Below are positions 50,601-61,504 of a stretch of 64,000 nucleotides of DNA, piece by piece. Below the pieces are notes generated by a model. That model saw only the letters and a program-made list of their open reading frames with translations, did not search any database and was not told the DNA's origin. Source of the DNA: Zoroaster sp. YZ-2022 (taxonomy: Eukaryota > Echinodermata > Asteroidea > Forcipulatida > Zoroasteridae); the NCBI GenBank assembly GCA_029582265.1, contig CM055830.1, positions 33,459,172-33,523,171 of the forward strand, read 5' to 3'. The position numbers and the translations under genes were made by a program. The first letter of the stretch is position 1; every line of letters starts with the position of its first letter.

Positions 50601-53600
50601 TGCACTAGACAGTCTTCACACAACTGATGGATGTTGTTGCATTGAGCAGGGTGTCTAGCCAGTTAGTGAAATGGGGTTAGGGCAGCTACACACTTGGACA
50701 ACTGATGGATGTTGTTGCATTGAGCAGGGTGTCTAGCCAGTTAGTGAAATGGGGTTAGGGCAGCTACACACTTGGACAACTAGTGGATGTTGTTGCATTG
50801 AGCAGGGTGTCTAGCCAGTTAGTGAAATGGGGTTAGGGCAGCTTCACACATGGACAACTGTTGGATGTTTTTGCATTGAGTAGGGTGTCTAGCCAGTTAC
50901 TGAAGGGGGTTAGGGCAGCTTCACACTTGGACAACTGATGGACGTTGTTGCATTGAGCAGGGTGTCTAGCCAGTTATTGAAGGGGGTTAGGGCAGCTTCA
51001 CACTAGGACAACTGATGGATGTTTTTGCATTGAGCAGGGTGTCTAGCCAGTTACTGAAGGGGGTTAGGGCAGCTTCACACATGGACAACTGATGGACGTT
51101 GTTTCATTGAGCAGGGTGTCTAGCCAGTTATTGAAGGGGGTTAGGGCAGCTACACACTTGGACAACTGATGGATGTAGTTGCATTGAGTAGGGTGTCTAG
51201 CCAGTTACTGAAGGGGGTTAGGGCAGCTTCACACTTGGACAACTGATGGATGTTTTTGCATTGAGTAGGGTGTCCAGCCAGTTACTGAAGTGCGTGGGCA
51301 ATCTACCGATTGACCACTGTGGCTGTCAATCAGAATCAAGCGTTTGGAATATCAACTTTAATTTACACTTTCTGACATCTGAATTAAAAAATTTCTTCGC
51401 TTTATAAAATCTTTTTTGTGGGTCGTCTTAGTCAAACACAGGCAATATATCTTTAACATATCACAATGGGCAGTTTTTTATCCTTTGTCACATCATTGGG
51501 CATACATGAAACAAAATAATTTGCTCACCTCGTCTTGTATTTCCTGGTACCTCTTGGAGGGTCTTCAATAGAGTCACTAAATAAGTTTAAAGTAGAGAGA
51601 GAAAAGAAACAAAAATCCTGGAGAGTAATCAGCCCATATGTGCAACATTTTTTGGTGCTACAAGCCTAATCAAACACAATAATCACCTCTGCCCACACAG
51701 ACACCCATTTATACTCCTGGGTGAAGAGAAGTAATTATAGTGAAGCGTCTTCCTCAAGGACACAAGTACCACGGTCGCAGCCAGGATTTGAACCTACATA
51801 CTCATCTCAGCCATCAGAACACAAGTCCAATGCACTGAGCCGCTCTGCCATGGCACCCCATGGTGGTATTAATTGGCATTACCTGTCCCCTTGGATAGCC
51901 TTCTGAAGATCCAACACAGCGCCTGGGCTTGGGTTCCATGTCTTGATTTCAGGCGAGTACTTGTTGATCAGGGCGTTCAGCGTGTCAGGGTCATTCTTCG
52001 TATTGGTTGTCTTGATATAACTGACGAGGTGATGGAAAAACAAAGCATTTGTAACACCAATTCATTACATACAAAGTGTGCCAATTGTGAAATAACCTAG
52101 TCCACGTCATTGTGCTCCAAGAGCAATATATTCCAGCTGTTCATGATGTTCTCTTCCACATACTGTTGTGCGAGGTCTCAAAAAGAAGCAGAGTACTTAA
52201 CGAGATGTACTTAACGAGATGTACTTAACACATGTGCGTTTAATGTGTAGTGTGCTGTTATCATGCCTTCAAAGTTATTATTGATGGTTTATTAAAATGT
52301 GACAAAGCAGCCTGTAAGCTGAACACAGTCAAATTTACATATTTACACAAAATTATATATATAAATTGTTCTATCATAAAACTTAAGGAGAAATTAAAAA
52401 CATATAAATGTACGAAAAGGGAAGGCGGAGAGCAGGCAAGTGGAAAGGTTACAGGGAAATGAGAGAGGGGGACAACAGGGAGGAAGGCTGGGTAAATTAG
52501 GGGGTGAGCGGGCAAGTGGAAAGGTTACATGGAAAGGGAGAACAAACTATAAACCACTATACAAATTTACAAATTGGATGTTATTGTGGGAATCTCAGAT
52601 GTAGCCAAGTTGCATTTAGTTCATATCCCGTTTTGTTCTGGAACTGGCAAGCAACTTCAAGCACTTCTGTCATGACACCCCAAGGCAGGGTTACCATGCT
52701 CAATTTTCTGAAACTGCCGTCCAAATAGCAAAAAATAACATGGGGGAATACATCTTTGAATAAAGGGCAGAACTCACTGGTCAGATGGATGCGCTTCAAC
52801 AAAGTATCCAGCAAAGGGACAATAGACAGTTGGAGCAACGTCCCGAACTTGTTGCATTTTGTAGTAGAGCAGCTTACGACGTTCACGCTTCACAAACTCC
52901 GCTTTCCATTCCTCTGAAGAAAAAATAAACACAGTTGACTCGACTTGAAGGAAATTTCAAACTTTGTTCGATCCCCTAACCAAGAAAGCGGCAAATTCTT
53001 AGTTTTTTGAGGTACATGCTTAAAAAAAAATAGAATTTGAAGATTTGCATGGTGGGAAGTACAGCAAGTAAACAATCTCTTTAAGGAAATGTTGGATAAT
53101 TGTTAGTTTTGAGAAGAACCAGTGTTAAGAAACTTTATGTTTCGATAATAATAATGTCGGGCATTTTAAAGCGCTTTTAAACAAGGTATCAAAGCGCTGT
53201 ACATTATTACCCCTGCTCATCAGGCGCATAAATCATTCCAGAAACCATCTCAGCTTCCTGGGGAGTATACAGCTCAATTGCTGCCATTTCGGCGCATATG
53301 GGCTAATCAAACACAACAACCATCTCTGGTATACACTGATCATTTCCAGGCGAATGCCAGAATCTAAAAGAGGGAGCTGCTTCAATAGCTGAGTAAGGAT
53401 CCTAATGCAGGTGACCAGATCTTACAATATGCGTCTTATGGGAGGAAAATTATCACTTTCAGAAAAACAAGCACATTATCATCTTCATTTTGTTACCAAA
53501 CATATGTGACCCGCTTCATCGAAATGAGCAATGTGCCCCGAATTTCACATTTTGAGATATGGATTAACTTAAAGAGAATTTAATGGGCTTTCTGATGATA

Positions 53601-56600
53601 CCAAACATTTCAGTTTTTGGTTCATTTCATTCCTGTGTTAGGATGTGATAAATTGATAATGTAATAATGCAGTCATGCACGTTTTGTGAACATTGGAAGT
53701 CCATTACACGGAAACATGTGTTTTGATGGAGCGGGCCACATATGTAAATATCTTATGAATTAAGATTTTTATGTGGTGAAATAAATCGGCAATTTCTATT
53801 TTGCAAAGTCATCATTAACGGCATATCTAAACACAAAGGTAGCTGTGGCTACTTCAACTCTACTTCAACAATATGTTTACATATCACACCTGTATACTTT
53901 CCCCCAAAGAAAGTCATGGGGAAACCCGAGGCTCCTCCGGCAAAATCACTCAGCATCACATCCACTCCCTTTGGTAGTTGTCCCCCGTTGGGATTGGTAC
54001 AGTCCACCGTGTCTAGAATCAGATGACCTGTGTATAAAAGGAATGAACGAGTCAGCCTGGTAGCCTGAGCCTGGTAACCTGGCTATATATCACTAGGTAT
54101 GATGAAATGCAATTAGATGTTCTATTTTGAGAGAAATATTTACATTTTTTTTGCTGTTGTAGTTTTTTTTTGATAATTTGATATGAATAAGCCATTTCCC
54201 AGGTTCCTCATCAAGCTTGGGGGCATGATTAGGTTTTATGGCATCTGTCAAGCGTCCCCTAGAACAAAGATATCAATAATTTAAACAAAATTCCCATTTT
54301 GTTGGGGAGTGTTCCTGATACATTTGTGACTCTGTATTTTGTATATATATATTTAAAAAAATAAAATATTTCTAGTGCAGTACTCGGATGTTTTTTTGTT
54401 AAATACATGTACCTACTCTGCTTTCTATAATTTTACCAAATTTTATGTCTTGTTTAACCCTTACCCCATAATGGTTTTTGGCTAGGAACCTTCCTGAATC
54501 CACCAAAATCCAACACCCTGCATGGGCTATACAGTACCGAGTCCATCAAAATGCAACACAACCAGCTGTTGGAGTTTGATGGGTTTGAGGTGGTTAGGGC
54601 TATACAATACTGAGACCATCAAAATGCAACACAACCAGCTATTGGAGTTTGATGGGTTTGGGGTGGTTAGGGTTATACAATACTGAGACCATCAAAATGC
54701 AACACAACCAGCTGTTGGAGTTTGATGGGTTTGGGGTGGTTAGGGTTAATGTATTGTTTAATTCTCCTTTTTTTCTAAAAAAAAAGTTTTTTTTTATATA
54801 TTGTCACATGTAATTTGGCCCTTGGGTCATGAATTGTGATTTTAAGAACTAAATCTAAATCTAATCTAAATCTAATCTAATTGGGAGTAGGCTGACTAAA
54901 GGGATGTATAACTCAGTTGGAAGAGCATTGGTACGGTAATATGTGACCGGCTCCACAAAAATGGGTATTATGGGACAAAATTAAAAAATTGAGTTACATA
55001 CATAGCTGAATTGGTTACATTATAAGCTTTAATTTGGTGTAGGTTTGAACCCTGTGGCATTTTGCATTCTGGAGATATACTGATTTTTGCATATTCATAT
55101 TGTACAAATTAACGCAAGTGCCTTCAGAGATACAGCCCTTTAAACACAGCAAGTGGAAAAAGAAATGAGCTAAGAAGAAACTCTCTTGAATGCCCATAGC
55201 AACAGTTATGTTCCTTTTGACCTCCTTTAGGAATGCTTGTGCAATATAAATTTGAATTATCAAGCATCTTGAAGTATATTTTCAAATATTTTTGCTAATT
55301 TGCATAATGTGTAAAATTTTAACTTTTGTTTTTTCATCTTTACTCATCAATGATAATATTTCTGTAAATAAATTATGAAAGTATTGATATAATAGAAGCC
55401 AATAAACCAACAAAAAAAAAAATCACGTTGTGAATTTTTTTTTCACCCTCTCCACATAGAACAGCCCTTTACGGGTAATAGCATAGCGTCCCTTAATACC
55501 CTTTTTCGCAGAGCGGGTCACATATGGAAGTTGTGTAAGTCAATATTTCTCTGTTCACTCCAAAGAATAATTTATTTACTAAGTCAGTTTCCCTATTTAT
55601 TCATGAGTTTTATATTAACAGATAAAGAAGCAATATCAAAGTTAAGCAAACCAATGCCCATTGCAAATTGTGTACATAAATACACATTGTGTATGCAGAA
55701 GCAAAGATGTTTTCCAGTACACTAGACCACTCGTCCACTCCACTTTACACACTGTATTAATACTAACCTTTGTAATCTATAAGTGCACAAGTGTCCATGT
55801 CCGGGTGCACACCGTCCATCATGATCATAAACCTCACGTCTTTATTAATCTACACCAAAAACAAAATGTAAAATGTGAATTTCATTAATTTTTTTGTCAA
55901 GCCCGATGTGGCCAGGTTTAAATAGCAAATATATTTGCTAAGCAATATAAAACAGACTAGCAGCCAAAATGCATACTTTTTTATGAAAGTTTAGCTGGTA
56001 ACCAGAGAAATCCGCTAAGCAAATTTTTCGGGTAAGCAATTTTATCAGCTTAGCAGTTCCATGAAATTTGTTCCATGTGGTCTTTTTTTATAGTCGGGTC
56101 TGACAGCAGCCATCTTGCCTTGGTTATACTCAAGTGTATGGAAAATGAAAATGAGGCTAGTAACCAAATTATACTGGTGCTACTCATAATGTAATACTTA
56201 TAATGCTAATTTATCAACTGGTAGTCAGGGAAACAGATGAATAGTTACAGTGTGATCAGAGTCCATAGGTTGACCACTTTACAAAGGTCCCCGCCTATAC
56301 ATGTAAAAAAAAATTAAACAAAACAAAACAAAAACAAAAAACAAAAGTGCGTCATCGCACCGATTTTGAAACTTTTTTGGCCTTATGCACAGCAAAAATA
56401 ATTCACTACATATTTCTGGAAATACGGAAGGATTTCAAGATGTCCGTAAGGCCGCACCGGAAGGTTGGCTGAAAATCCGAAAGCTGTCCAGCGAAATCGG
56501 ACACGTGGTTTGCGACGCTCACATGCTTTACACACACACGCACATACACCCCCACACACACAAGTTTGAAAGTTGACTTGGATTCAGGACGATAAATGAC

Positions 56601-58935
56601 TTGTGACTTCACTTGACTTGGGAAAATTTGACTTGAGACTTGACTTGACTTGAGAAAAAAATGACTTGGTTACAACACCGGTCTATAGATCCATCTTAAA
56701 ACCCCTTTAAAAAGGTTCGCATTTATACATGCACACAATGTCTATCAATATCAAATTGAGGCTAGTGTCCAAAATAGATTGGTGCCTTTTAACCCTCCTA
56801 TGCCCAGGCTGAAATTTGGCCCAGTCAGCACGGCACTCACAGACAGTCACTTGAATATTTTTGGGTGCATTGCCAATTGGTAGGTCAAACCACAGAGTCA
56901 CACAGAGCTGTGTATGAGTGCACTGCACAAAGTCAATGGGTTGGGAGTTACATACAAATTTTGAGTGTCTTTGGGTTTGACTTCCTATCACACAGCCACA
57001 TGTGTTTGCATGTATTTGAGTGCACTACACAAAGTCAATGGGTTAAGAGAGACATACAAATTTTGAGTGTCTTTGAGTGTTAAACCTATAGGAGGGTTAA
57101 TGTGTGATAATTCTAACACTGATTTTAAATTGCAGTCAGGGAAACAGACAAAGGTTTGAGCTCATACAAGTGCACTCATTAATACAGCGCCAACTCACCT
57201 CAATCCATTTGCCAAATTTCTTGATGTGGATGTTGTTCAACTTCACCCCGCTCTGTTTCATCTTGACAAAGACAGGCATTGAAGTGTCGCCGACGTAGAT
57301 TGGAATGTCAGGGTTGCGCTCCGATAACAGCTGCAGGGTTGGGTAGCTGAAGGTGTTTATTGGAAAGAAAACAGACATTCTGATGAAATATTCAAGATAA
57401 GCTATTTCCAAACAGACAAAGAAAGTAATAGGTATGATTATTTGCAAAATAGTAGTTATTGGCCTTATGTTTCGAATCTAGCAGGTTCTTTCTCAAAGAT
57501 CCTTTGAGAAAAAACCTGCTAGGTTCAAAACGTAAGGCCAGTAAATGCCCCAAAACATGAATTTAACCATTTGTATTTGCCTTTTTTTTTTTTAAATTGC
57601 TATATTTTGACATTTTGAAAACAAAATCGATACTAGCATTTATGAATGGGAAAAAAGTTTGATGCTTCATAACGCAGGATAATGACTGGTTTTGGACATG
57701 AGCAATAAAGTTGTTATTTTATAAGAAAACTTAATGACAATTGTTAACTTCAAGGGACTATATCAATCATGAACAGGGCATGGAATCGGAGATGATATTG
57801 TCCCTTGAACTGAAACAAATACTCACTTCAAATGGTCCGAGTGAAGATGACTTATGTAAATGAGGTCAGCTTTGGCCAGCCTGTCCAGCCAATCAGCTGG
57901 CGGTTCATGCAACAACCACCAACCACGTGCGAATGCAGGACCAGTCAGCCACGGGTCAGTGAACATGATAAAGTCACCAAGTTTGATTTCAATGCATGCA
58001 TGGGTGAAGTAGGTTATCTGCAGGAAAAGCGCAACAAAAATCTTCATTTACATGTTTAAATACCCGAGACAGTTAAGAAATTCTGATTGGGTGAGAACTG
58101 ATCACGTGGGTGTATAAGAACAGTCCTAAAACTGCCTGACTATTGGCTTTTAACCCTAACCTTCTCAAATCCTCCCAAATCCTCTTTGCTAAAAAGTGAA
58201 GGATTTTGAAGGATTGAGGTTACATGCTACATGCTCTTTGCTAAAGTGAAGGATTTTGGAGGATTGAGGTTATTAGGCATACTTGCCTTTCCATAGTACA
58301 TGTACATCCATGTTTGTCGTAGTGATTGCAAGGTCAGTGCTTGGGTCAATGGACACTGTTTATTGCTCCATGCATGCAGGGAGGGTCCCTGGCCATGTAT
58401 CACAGATTAGAAACACATGTCATGTGCTTGCTTTACTAGTGAAGGATTTTGGAGGATTCAGGCTATGTGTAAGCAATTGGGCCTAAGGAGTTAGGGTTAA
58501 TTGATAATAATTTTGTATGCATGACCAGAGTTGGAATACTCATACTCGAGTACATTTTTGCTGTACTCATACTCGTATGAAAAGTATTTGACTGCAACTA
58601 TAGAGTTGGATTACTCCTACTCGTACTCGAGTACATTTTTCTGTACTCATACTTGTGAAAAAGCACTTGACTACAAGTCTGTGTGAGCCCACTCTCTTTA
58701 CAATATACCCCTCTGCACCATTTTTGTTCTGCGCCTCCTTAACAACCCAGTATTCTCCACTGATGTTTGACTTCAAGTATAAGACTCCTCTAACCTGCAC
58801 AACCATTATCAATCTGGTGACTGACCTGAACTTCTCCGACTTTAAGAGGCAGTGGTTCCCTCTTGTCCGTCTCCCATGGCTGGGGTGGCTTCAACTCGAT
58901 AATATTCATACTTCCATCATCATTTAATTCTGCCA
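41500..58935 (-). CDS. CMAH: CMAH, CMP-N-acetylneuraminate hydroxylase (5'-partial, 13 exons visible)
   Basis: CMAH converts CMP-Neu5Ac to CMP-Neu5Gc using cytochrome b5 electrons. Exons from 5' to 3' on the minus strand: 58935-58826, 58017-57827, 57346-57199, 55849-55768, 54027-53890, 52913-52778, 52020-51883, 51576-51529, 48839-48713, 46529-46407, 43184-43069, 42332-42205, 41696-41500. All introns are GT-AG and phases join into one frame (1682 nt, 559 complete residues after a split first codon). Near-identity to vertebrate CMAH includes DPWLTGPAFARGWWLLHEPP, the metal motif HLHSDH, MMDGVHPDMDT and SDFAGGASGFPMTF. The N-terminal Rieske exons are not in 58936-64000 and must lie further right. 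A C-terminal membrane segment, absent from mammalian CMAH, ends the protein. Confidence 0.97.
42205..46529 (-). CDS. CMAH: CMAH exons near the C-terminus
   Basis: 46529-46407 encodes MIERDDDFQPVVGGYDFMVD and FPTERPLREHSYIE. 43184-43069 encodes MENRIGVHRETVRQGRFWDN then LYIGFNNRISREPDTFHY. 42332-42205 encodes FWNHMQILLPRTEPDWAVFL. The first intron is 3.2 kb and holds the whole 57-bp minisatellite. The donor after 46407 is GTCGGG, off consensus. Confidence 0.92.
42474..42815 (-). mobile_element. GGCC-ended MITE, copy 8 (CMAH last-but-one intron)
   Basis: Both TIRs are present (GGCCCCCCCCCAAAAGGTCT ... ACTTTTTTGGGGGCC). TTA flanks each side (42471-42473 and 42816-42818), consistent with a 3-bp duplication and a PIF/Harbinger-like origin. 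Confidence 0.78.
43300..43412 (-). repeat. Repeat with GAAACGTTGAG-type stem-loop
   Basis: Minus strand: CTCCTGAAGACGATCAGAGT then CTGATCGAAACGTTGAG, a 6-7 bp stem with a 6-nt loop. Same family as 18940-19085 and the foldback at 40205-40325. Confidence 0.65.
43470..46115 (+). repeat. 57-bp minisatellite, about 46 copies (CMAH intron)
   Basis: The period is exactly 19 codons. Units contain GTAGTGGGTCTGGGTATCCC, TTTGGTCTAGAGGACAAGCC and CCCTGAACCTCCTGT. Frames are open on both strands: plus gives a repeat with PFGLEDKPPEPP, minus gives SSRPKGYPDPLPTGG and DTQTHYPQEVQGACP. Frameshifted units sit at about 44345-44520, 44680, 44885 and 45535. The array lies wholly between CMAH exons ending at 43184 and starting at 46407, so it is intronic. 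Confidence 0.95.
46630..46770 (+). mobile_element. MITE fragment at the head of the 31-bp array
   Basis: GCTTAGCAAATTTATCCGCT, AACCAGCCAGTAGCAATATT and CTGGCTGGTTACCTATTTTT match the element at 17633-18411. Its right terminus is replaced by the minisatellite. Confidence 0.7.
46771..48442 (+). repeat. 31-bp satellite, about 54 copies (CMAH intron)
   Basis: Unit words are GATCAGACATTTGTGTGTTT and AGCAGCTGTAT. Copies differ mainly as AGCAGC versus AGTAGC, and a minority lack one TG. The array begins inside a MITE terminus and ends at TTTTTCCTGCTGAGGAGC, 270 bp before the 48713-48839 exon. Confidence 0.96.
48713..52020 (-). CDS. CMAH: CMAH exons of the C-terminal half
   Basis: 52020-51883 encodes YIKTTNTKNDPDTLNALINK and WNPSPGAVLDLQKAIQGD. 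51576-51529 is a 48-bp exon (DSIEDPPRGTRKYKT). 48839-48713 encodes SWNFEKYLNDINKNIEDEIF and YKWTGFKNYNLVIR. The introns hold the 77-bp array and the hAT-interrupted SINE. Confidence 0.93.
48905..50540 (-). mobile_element. tRNA-derived SINE, split by a hAT element
   Basis: On the minus strand, a tRNA-Leu-like head (GTGTCGTGGCCGAGCGGTCT ... GGGTTCGAATCCCGGCCGTG, about 50535-50455) is followed by CTTGAGCAAGACACTTAACC, the body, and a tail ending in GAGCACCACTCAGTTGG and (ATT)n near 48905. The hAT element at 49039-50315 interrupts the body. Confidence 0.8.
49039..50315. mobile_element. Non-autonomous hAT-type transposon with 8-bp target duplication
   Basis: TIRs are TAGGCTTGGGCGGTTCC and its exact inverse GGAACCGCCCAAGCCTA. 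CTGGGGAG flanks both sides (49031-49038 and 50316-50323), a perfect 8-bp target-site duplication, as hAT transposases produce. The 1277-bp interior has subterminal GGAACCGGTTCC/CGGTTCCG words at both ends and an internal duplication (49480-49700 and 49730-49920), but no transposase. Confidence 0.93.
50625..51292 (-). repeat. About 77-bp tandem array, 8-9 copies (CMAH intron)
   Basis: Units carry GACAACTGATGGATGTTGTT, GCATTGAGCAGGGTGTCTAG and CCAGTTACTGAAGGGGGTTA. This is the reverse complement of the PAN2 intron 16 unit at 15387-15721. Confidence 0.92.
51600..51862 (-). mobile_element. tRNA-derived SINE (CMAH intron)
   Basis: The head (minus strand) has GTGCCATGGCAGAGCGGCTC and GTAGGTTCAAATCCTGGCTG, then CTTGTGTCCTTGAGGAAGAC and the same body as 50330-50420. 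It lies 21 bp downstream of the exon at 51883-52020. Confidence 0.75.
52778..55849 (-). CDS. CMAH: CMAH exons of the central hydrolase-fold core
   Basis: 55849-55768 encodes INKDVRFMIMMDGVHPDMDT. 54027-53890 encodes HLILDTVDCTNPNGGQLPKG and MLSDFAGGASGFPMTFFGGK. 52913-52778 encodes EEWKAEFVKRERRKLLYYKM and TVYCPFAGYFVEAHPSD. This block, with the previous one, is the most conserved part of CMAH. Splice phases are 1, 1 and 2. Confidence 0.95.
53143..53340 (-). mobile_element. SINE/LINE tail fragment (CMAH intron)
   Basis: AATAATAATGTCGGGCATTT, AAAGCGCTGTACATTATTAC and CTTCCTGGGGAGTATACAGC share the body of the SINE at 48905-50540; the tRNA head is missing. Confidence 0.65.
53501..53744. mobile_element. 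MITE with CATATGTGACCCGCT termini
   Basis: CATATGTGACCCGCTTCATC at the left and GATGGAGCGGGCCACATATG at the right form about 20-bp inverted ends. It is 146 bp from the exon at 53890-54027. Confidence 0.75.
54475..54750 (+). repeat. About 85-bp tandem repeat, 3 copies (CMAH intron)
   Basis: CCATCAAAATGCAACACAAC, CAGCTGTTGGAGTTTGATGG and GGTTTGGGGTGGTTAGGG. It is a relative of the 97-bp array at 59272-61100. Confidence 0.85.
54939..55526. mobile_element. MITE with ATATGTGACC...GGGTCACATAT termini
   Basis: ATATGTGACCGGCTCCACAA at the left and GCAGAGCGGGTCACATATG at the right. The termini are like 53501-53744, with a longer unrelated interior. Confidence 0.68.
55900..56085. mobile_element. Fragment of the GCTTAGCAG-type MITE
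   Basis: TTTGCTAAGCAATATAAAAC, TTTAGCTGGTAACCAGAGAA and CAGCTTAGCAGTTCCATGAA; family of 17633-18411. Confidence 0.5.
56340..56395 (+). mobile_element. GGCC-family MITE tail fragment
   Basis: CATCGCACCGATTTTGAAAC then TTTTTTGGCCTTATG match the right end of the family. Confidence 0.5.
56789..57100. mobile_element. TTAA/CCCTCCTA-ended MITE, distinct interior (CMAH intron)
   Basis: TTAACCCTCCTATGCCCAGG at the left and CCTATAGGAGGGTTAA at the right. Inside, a direct repeat of about 100 bp (CACTGCACAAAGTCAATGGG, TACAAATTTTGAGTGTCTTT) occurs twice. Confidence 0.75.
57199..58017 (-). CDS. CMAH: CMAH exons carrying the metallo-beta-lactamase-like metal site
   Basis: Exon 58017-57827 encodes ITYFTHACIEIKLGDF, DPWLTGPAFARGWWLLHEPP and DLIYISHLHSDHL, with the HxHxDH metal-binding motif. 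Exon 57346-57199 continues YPTLQLLSERNPDIPIYVGD and KQSGVKLNNIHIKKFGKW. The two join AA|C to give Asn. Open frames that continue past the donors are intron read-through. Confidence 0.96.
58140..58500 (+). repeat. Degenerate repeat between CMAH exons
   Basis: GTGAAGGATTTTGGAGGATT occurs two or three times with TAACCCTAACCTTCTCAAAT. Related words appear near 8785 and 21860. No coding signal. Confidence 0.5.
58525..58680. repeat. Duplicated palindromic TACTCGAGTA repeat
   Basis: Two direct copies of an about 85-bp segment (GAGTTGGAATACTCATACTC and GAGTTGGATTACTCCTACTC), each with TACTCGAGTACATTTTT and inverted TACTCATAC words, 145 bp from a CMAH exon. Confidence 0.75.
58826..58935 (-). CDS. CMAH: CMAH exon (between Rieske and MBL-fold domains)
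   Basis: Encodes VAELNDDGSMNIIELKPPQP then WETDKREPLPLKVGEVQ, matching the mammalian stretch around LLELNPPNPW. The acceptor is TCCAATAG and the donor GTCAGT. This is the most 5' exon in the window; its first two bases complete a codon from an exon outside. Confidence 0.93.
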
Positions 58936-59270
58936 CTATTGGAGTCAATAAAAGGAAAATTATTATTTAAAACTTACTTGGTATAAAGCTGGTACACATC
59001 AATCATCCTAAGAAAATATATTGTATAAAGTGCTTTTATCTTAGAGAAAACAGGAATTTTTATGTCGAATTACAAAAGGTTGGCAGATGGCAACTTGTTA
59101 AAACATGAACAAAAAGAAAAATAAGTACATTTTTACAAAAATATATAAAAAGTTCTATGCCGTTTTCTCAAAAGCGTGACGTCAGATCTTCTGCATAACG
59201 TATCCAATGAAATCCCTTGAATGGTACAGCCAGAGTATGTCTTTATCCTTGATATGATAAAGACAGTCTA
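58936..59270. other. CMAH intron edge, nothing recognised
   Basis: AT-rich sequence upstream of the most 5' visible CMAH exon. A Rieske exon (expected C-K-H-Q-G-G and C-T-K-H-N-W) was looked for on the minus strand from here to the window end and not found. Confidence 0.5.
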
Positions 59271-59271
59271 C

Positions 59272-61100
59272 ACTACCACCCAACTGTTGGACTTAGCTGG
59301 AATTGGGACACCCGGCCCCATGCAAAGTATCCCTGTCTGGGCTATACAGTACTGTGTCCATCAAAATACAACACCATGCAGTAACACTACCACCCAACTG
59401 TTGAACTTAGCTGGAATTGGGACACCCAGCCCCATGCAAAGTATCCCTGTCTGGGCTATACAGTACTGTGTCCATCAAAATACAACACTATGCAGTAACA
59501 CTACCACCCAACTGATGGACTTAGATGGAATTGGGACACCCGGCTCCATGTAAAGTATCCCTGTCTGGGCTATACAGTACGAGTCCATCAAAATACAACA
59601 CAACCAGCCATTACAGTCTGATGGGTTTGGGGTTGTTAGGGTTAAACAAGGTGCACTAGCCATAGCTATACAGTACTGAGTCCATCAAAATACAACACAA
59701 CCAGCCATTACAGTCTGATGGGTTTGGGGTTGTTAGGGTTAAACAAGGTGCACTAGCCATAGCTATACAGTACTGAGTCCATCAAAATACAACACAACCA
59801 GCCATTACAGTCTGATGGGTTTGGGGTTGTTAGGGTTAACCAAGGTGCACTAGCCATAGCTATACAGTACTGAGTCCATCAAAATACAACACAACCAGCC
59901 ATTACAGTCTGATGGGTTTGGGGTTGTTAGGGTTAAACAAGGTGCACTAGCCATAGCTATACAGTACTGAGTCCATCAAAATACAACACAACCAGCCATT
60001 ACAGTCTGATGGGTTTGGGGTTGTTAGGGTTAACCAAGGTGCACTAGCCATAGCTATACAGTACTGAGTCCATCAAAATACAACACAACCAGCCATTACA
60101 GTCTGATGGGTTTGGGGTTGTTAGGGTTAAACAAGGTGCACTAGCCATAGCTATACAGTACTGAGTCCATCAAAATACAACACAACCAGCCATTACAGTC
60201 TGATGGGTTTGGGGTTGTTAGGGTTAAACAAGGTGCACTAGCCATAGCTATACAGTACTGAGTCCATCAAAATACAACACAACCAGCCATTACAGTCTGA
60301 TGGGTTTGGGGTTGTTAGGGTTAAACAAGGTGCACTAGCCATAGCTATACAGTACTGAGTCCATCAAAATACAACACAACCAGCCATTACAGTCTGATGG
60401 GTTTGGGGTTGTTAGGGTTAAACAAGGTGCACTAGCCATAGCTATACAGTACCGAGTCCATCAAAATACAACACAACCAGCCATTACAGTCTGATGGGTT
60501 TGGGGTTGTTAGGGTTAAACAAGGTGCACTAGCCATAGCTATACAGTACCGAGTCCATCAAAATACAACACAACCAGCCATTACAGTCTGATGGGTTTGG
60601 GGTTGTTAGGGTTAAACAAGGTGCACTAGCCATAGCTATACAGTACTGAGTCCATCAAAATACAACACAACCAGCCATTACAGTCTGATGGGTTTGGGGT
60701 TGTTAGGGTTAAACAAGGTGCACTAGCCATAGCTATACAGTACTGAGTCCATCAAAATACAACACAACCAGCCATTACAGTCTGATGGGTTTGGGGTTGT
60801 TAGGGTTAAACAAGGTGCACTAGCCATAGCTATACAGTACTGAGTCCATCAAAATACAACACAACCAGCCATTACAGTCTGATGGGTTTGGGGTTGTTAG
60901 GGTTAAACAAGGTGCACTAGCCATAGCTATACAGTACGAGTCCATCAAAATACAACACAACCAGCCATTACAGTCTGATGGGTTTGGGGTTGTTAGGGTT
61001 AAACAAGGTGCACTAGCCATAGCTATACAGTACTGAGTCCATCAAAATACAACACAACCAGCCATTACAGTCTGATGGGTTTGGACTTGTTTAAACAAGG
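59272..61100 (+). repeat. 97-bp tandem array, about 15 copies, with a 119-bp variant at its left edge
   Basis: The main unit has GGTGCACTAGCCATAGCTAT, ACAGTACTGAGTCCATCAAA and GGGTTTGGGGTTGTTAGGGT. The first three units (59272-59600) have a different half (CCACCCAACTGTTGGACTTA). Inner copies are almost identical; changes such as CTGAG/CCGAG and TAAAC/TAACC recur. Confidence 0.95.
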
Positions 61101-61504
61101 TGCATTAACCCTTGTATTAAACATAATCAATATCTTCTGATGCTACTGATAAATCTTTACACACATTAACCCTCCTATTATCAGTGTAGTTCTTCACAAA
61201 GTGGACCCATACTTCAAAATGTCTCAACTGGGACATATTGTGGTACACACTTTCTTATCTAATAATTAATGGCATAGCCCAAGGCTCTTCAGAGAGATGA
61301 GGTAAACTGAAGCAGCCACCTGCTTTGTTTCATTGCAAGGCTAACTTGAAATAAACCAGTGCAGTAACTTGCGGTATACACGTACTGTGTGACGATCAAA
61401 ACAGTTTGGTTTTTGTCCCATACCCAGGGGCATTTTGGGGTATCCATGTACCATTCTTGTGTACAGTATGCAATATTTTGAGGCATGCACACAAAAAGCA
61501 TTGT

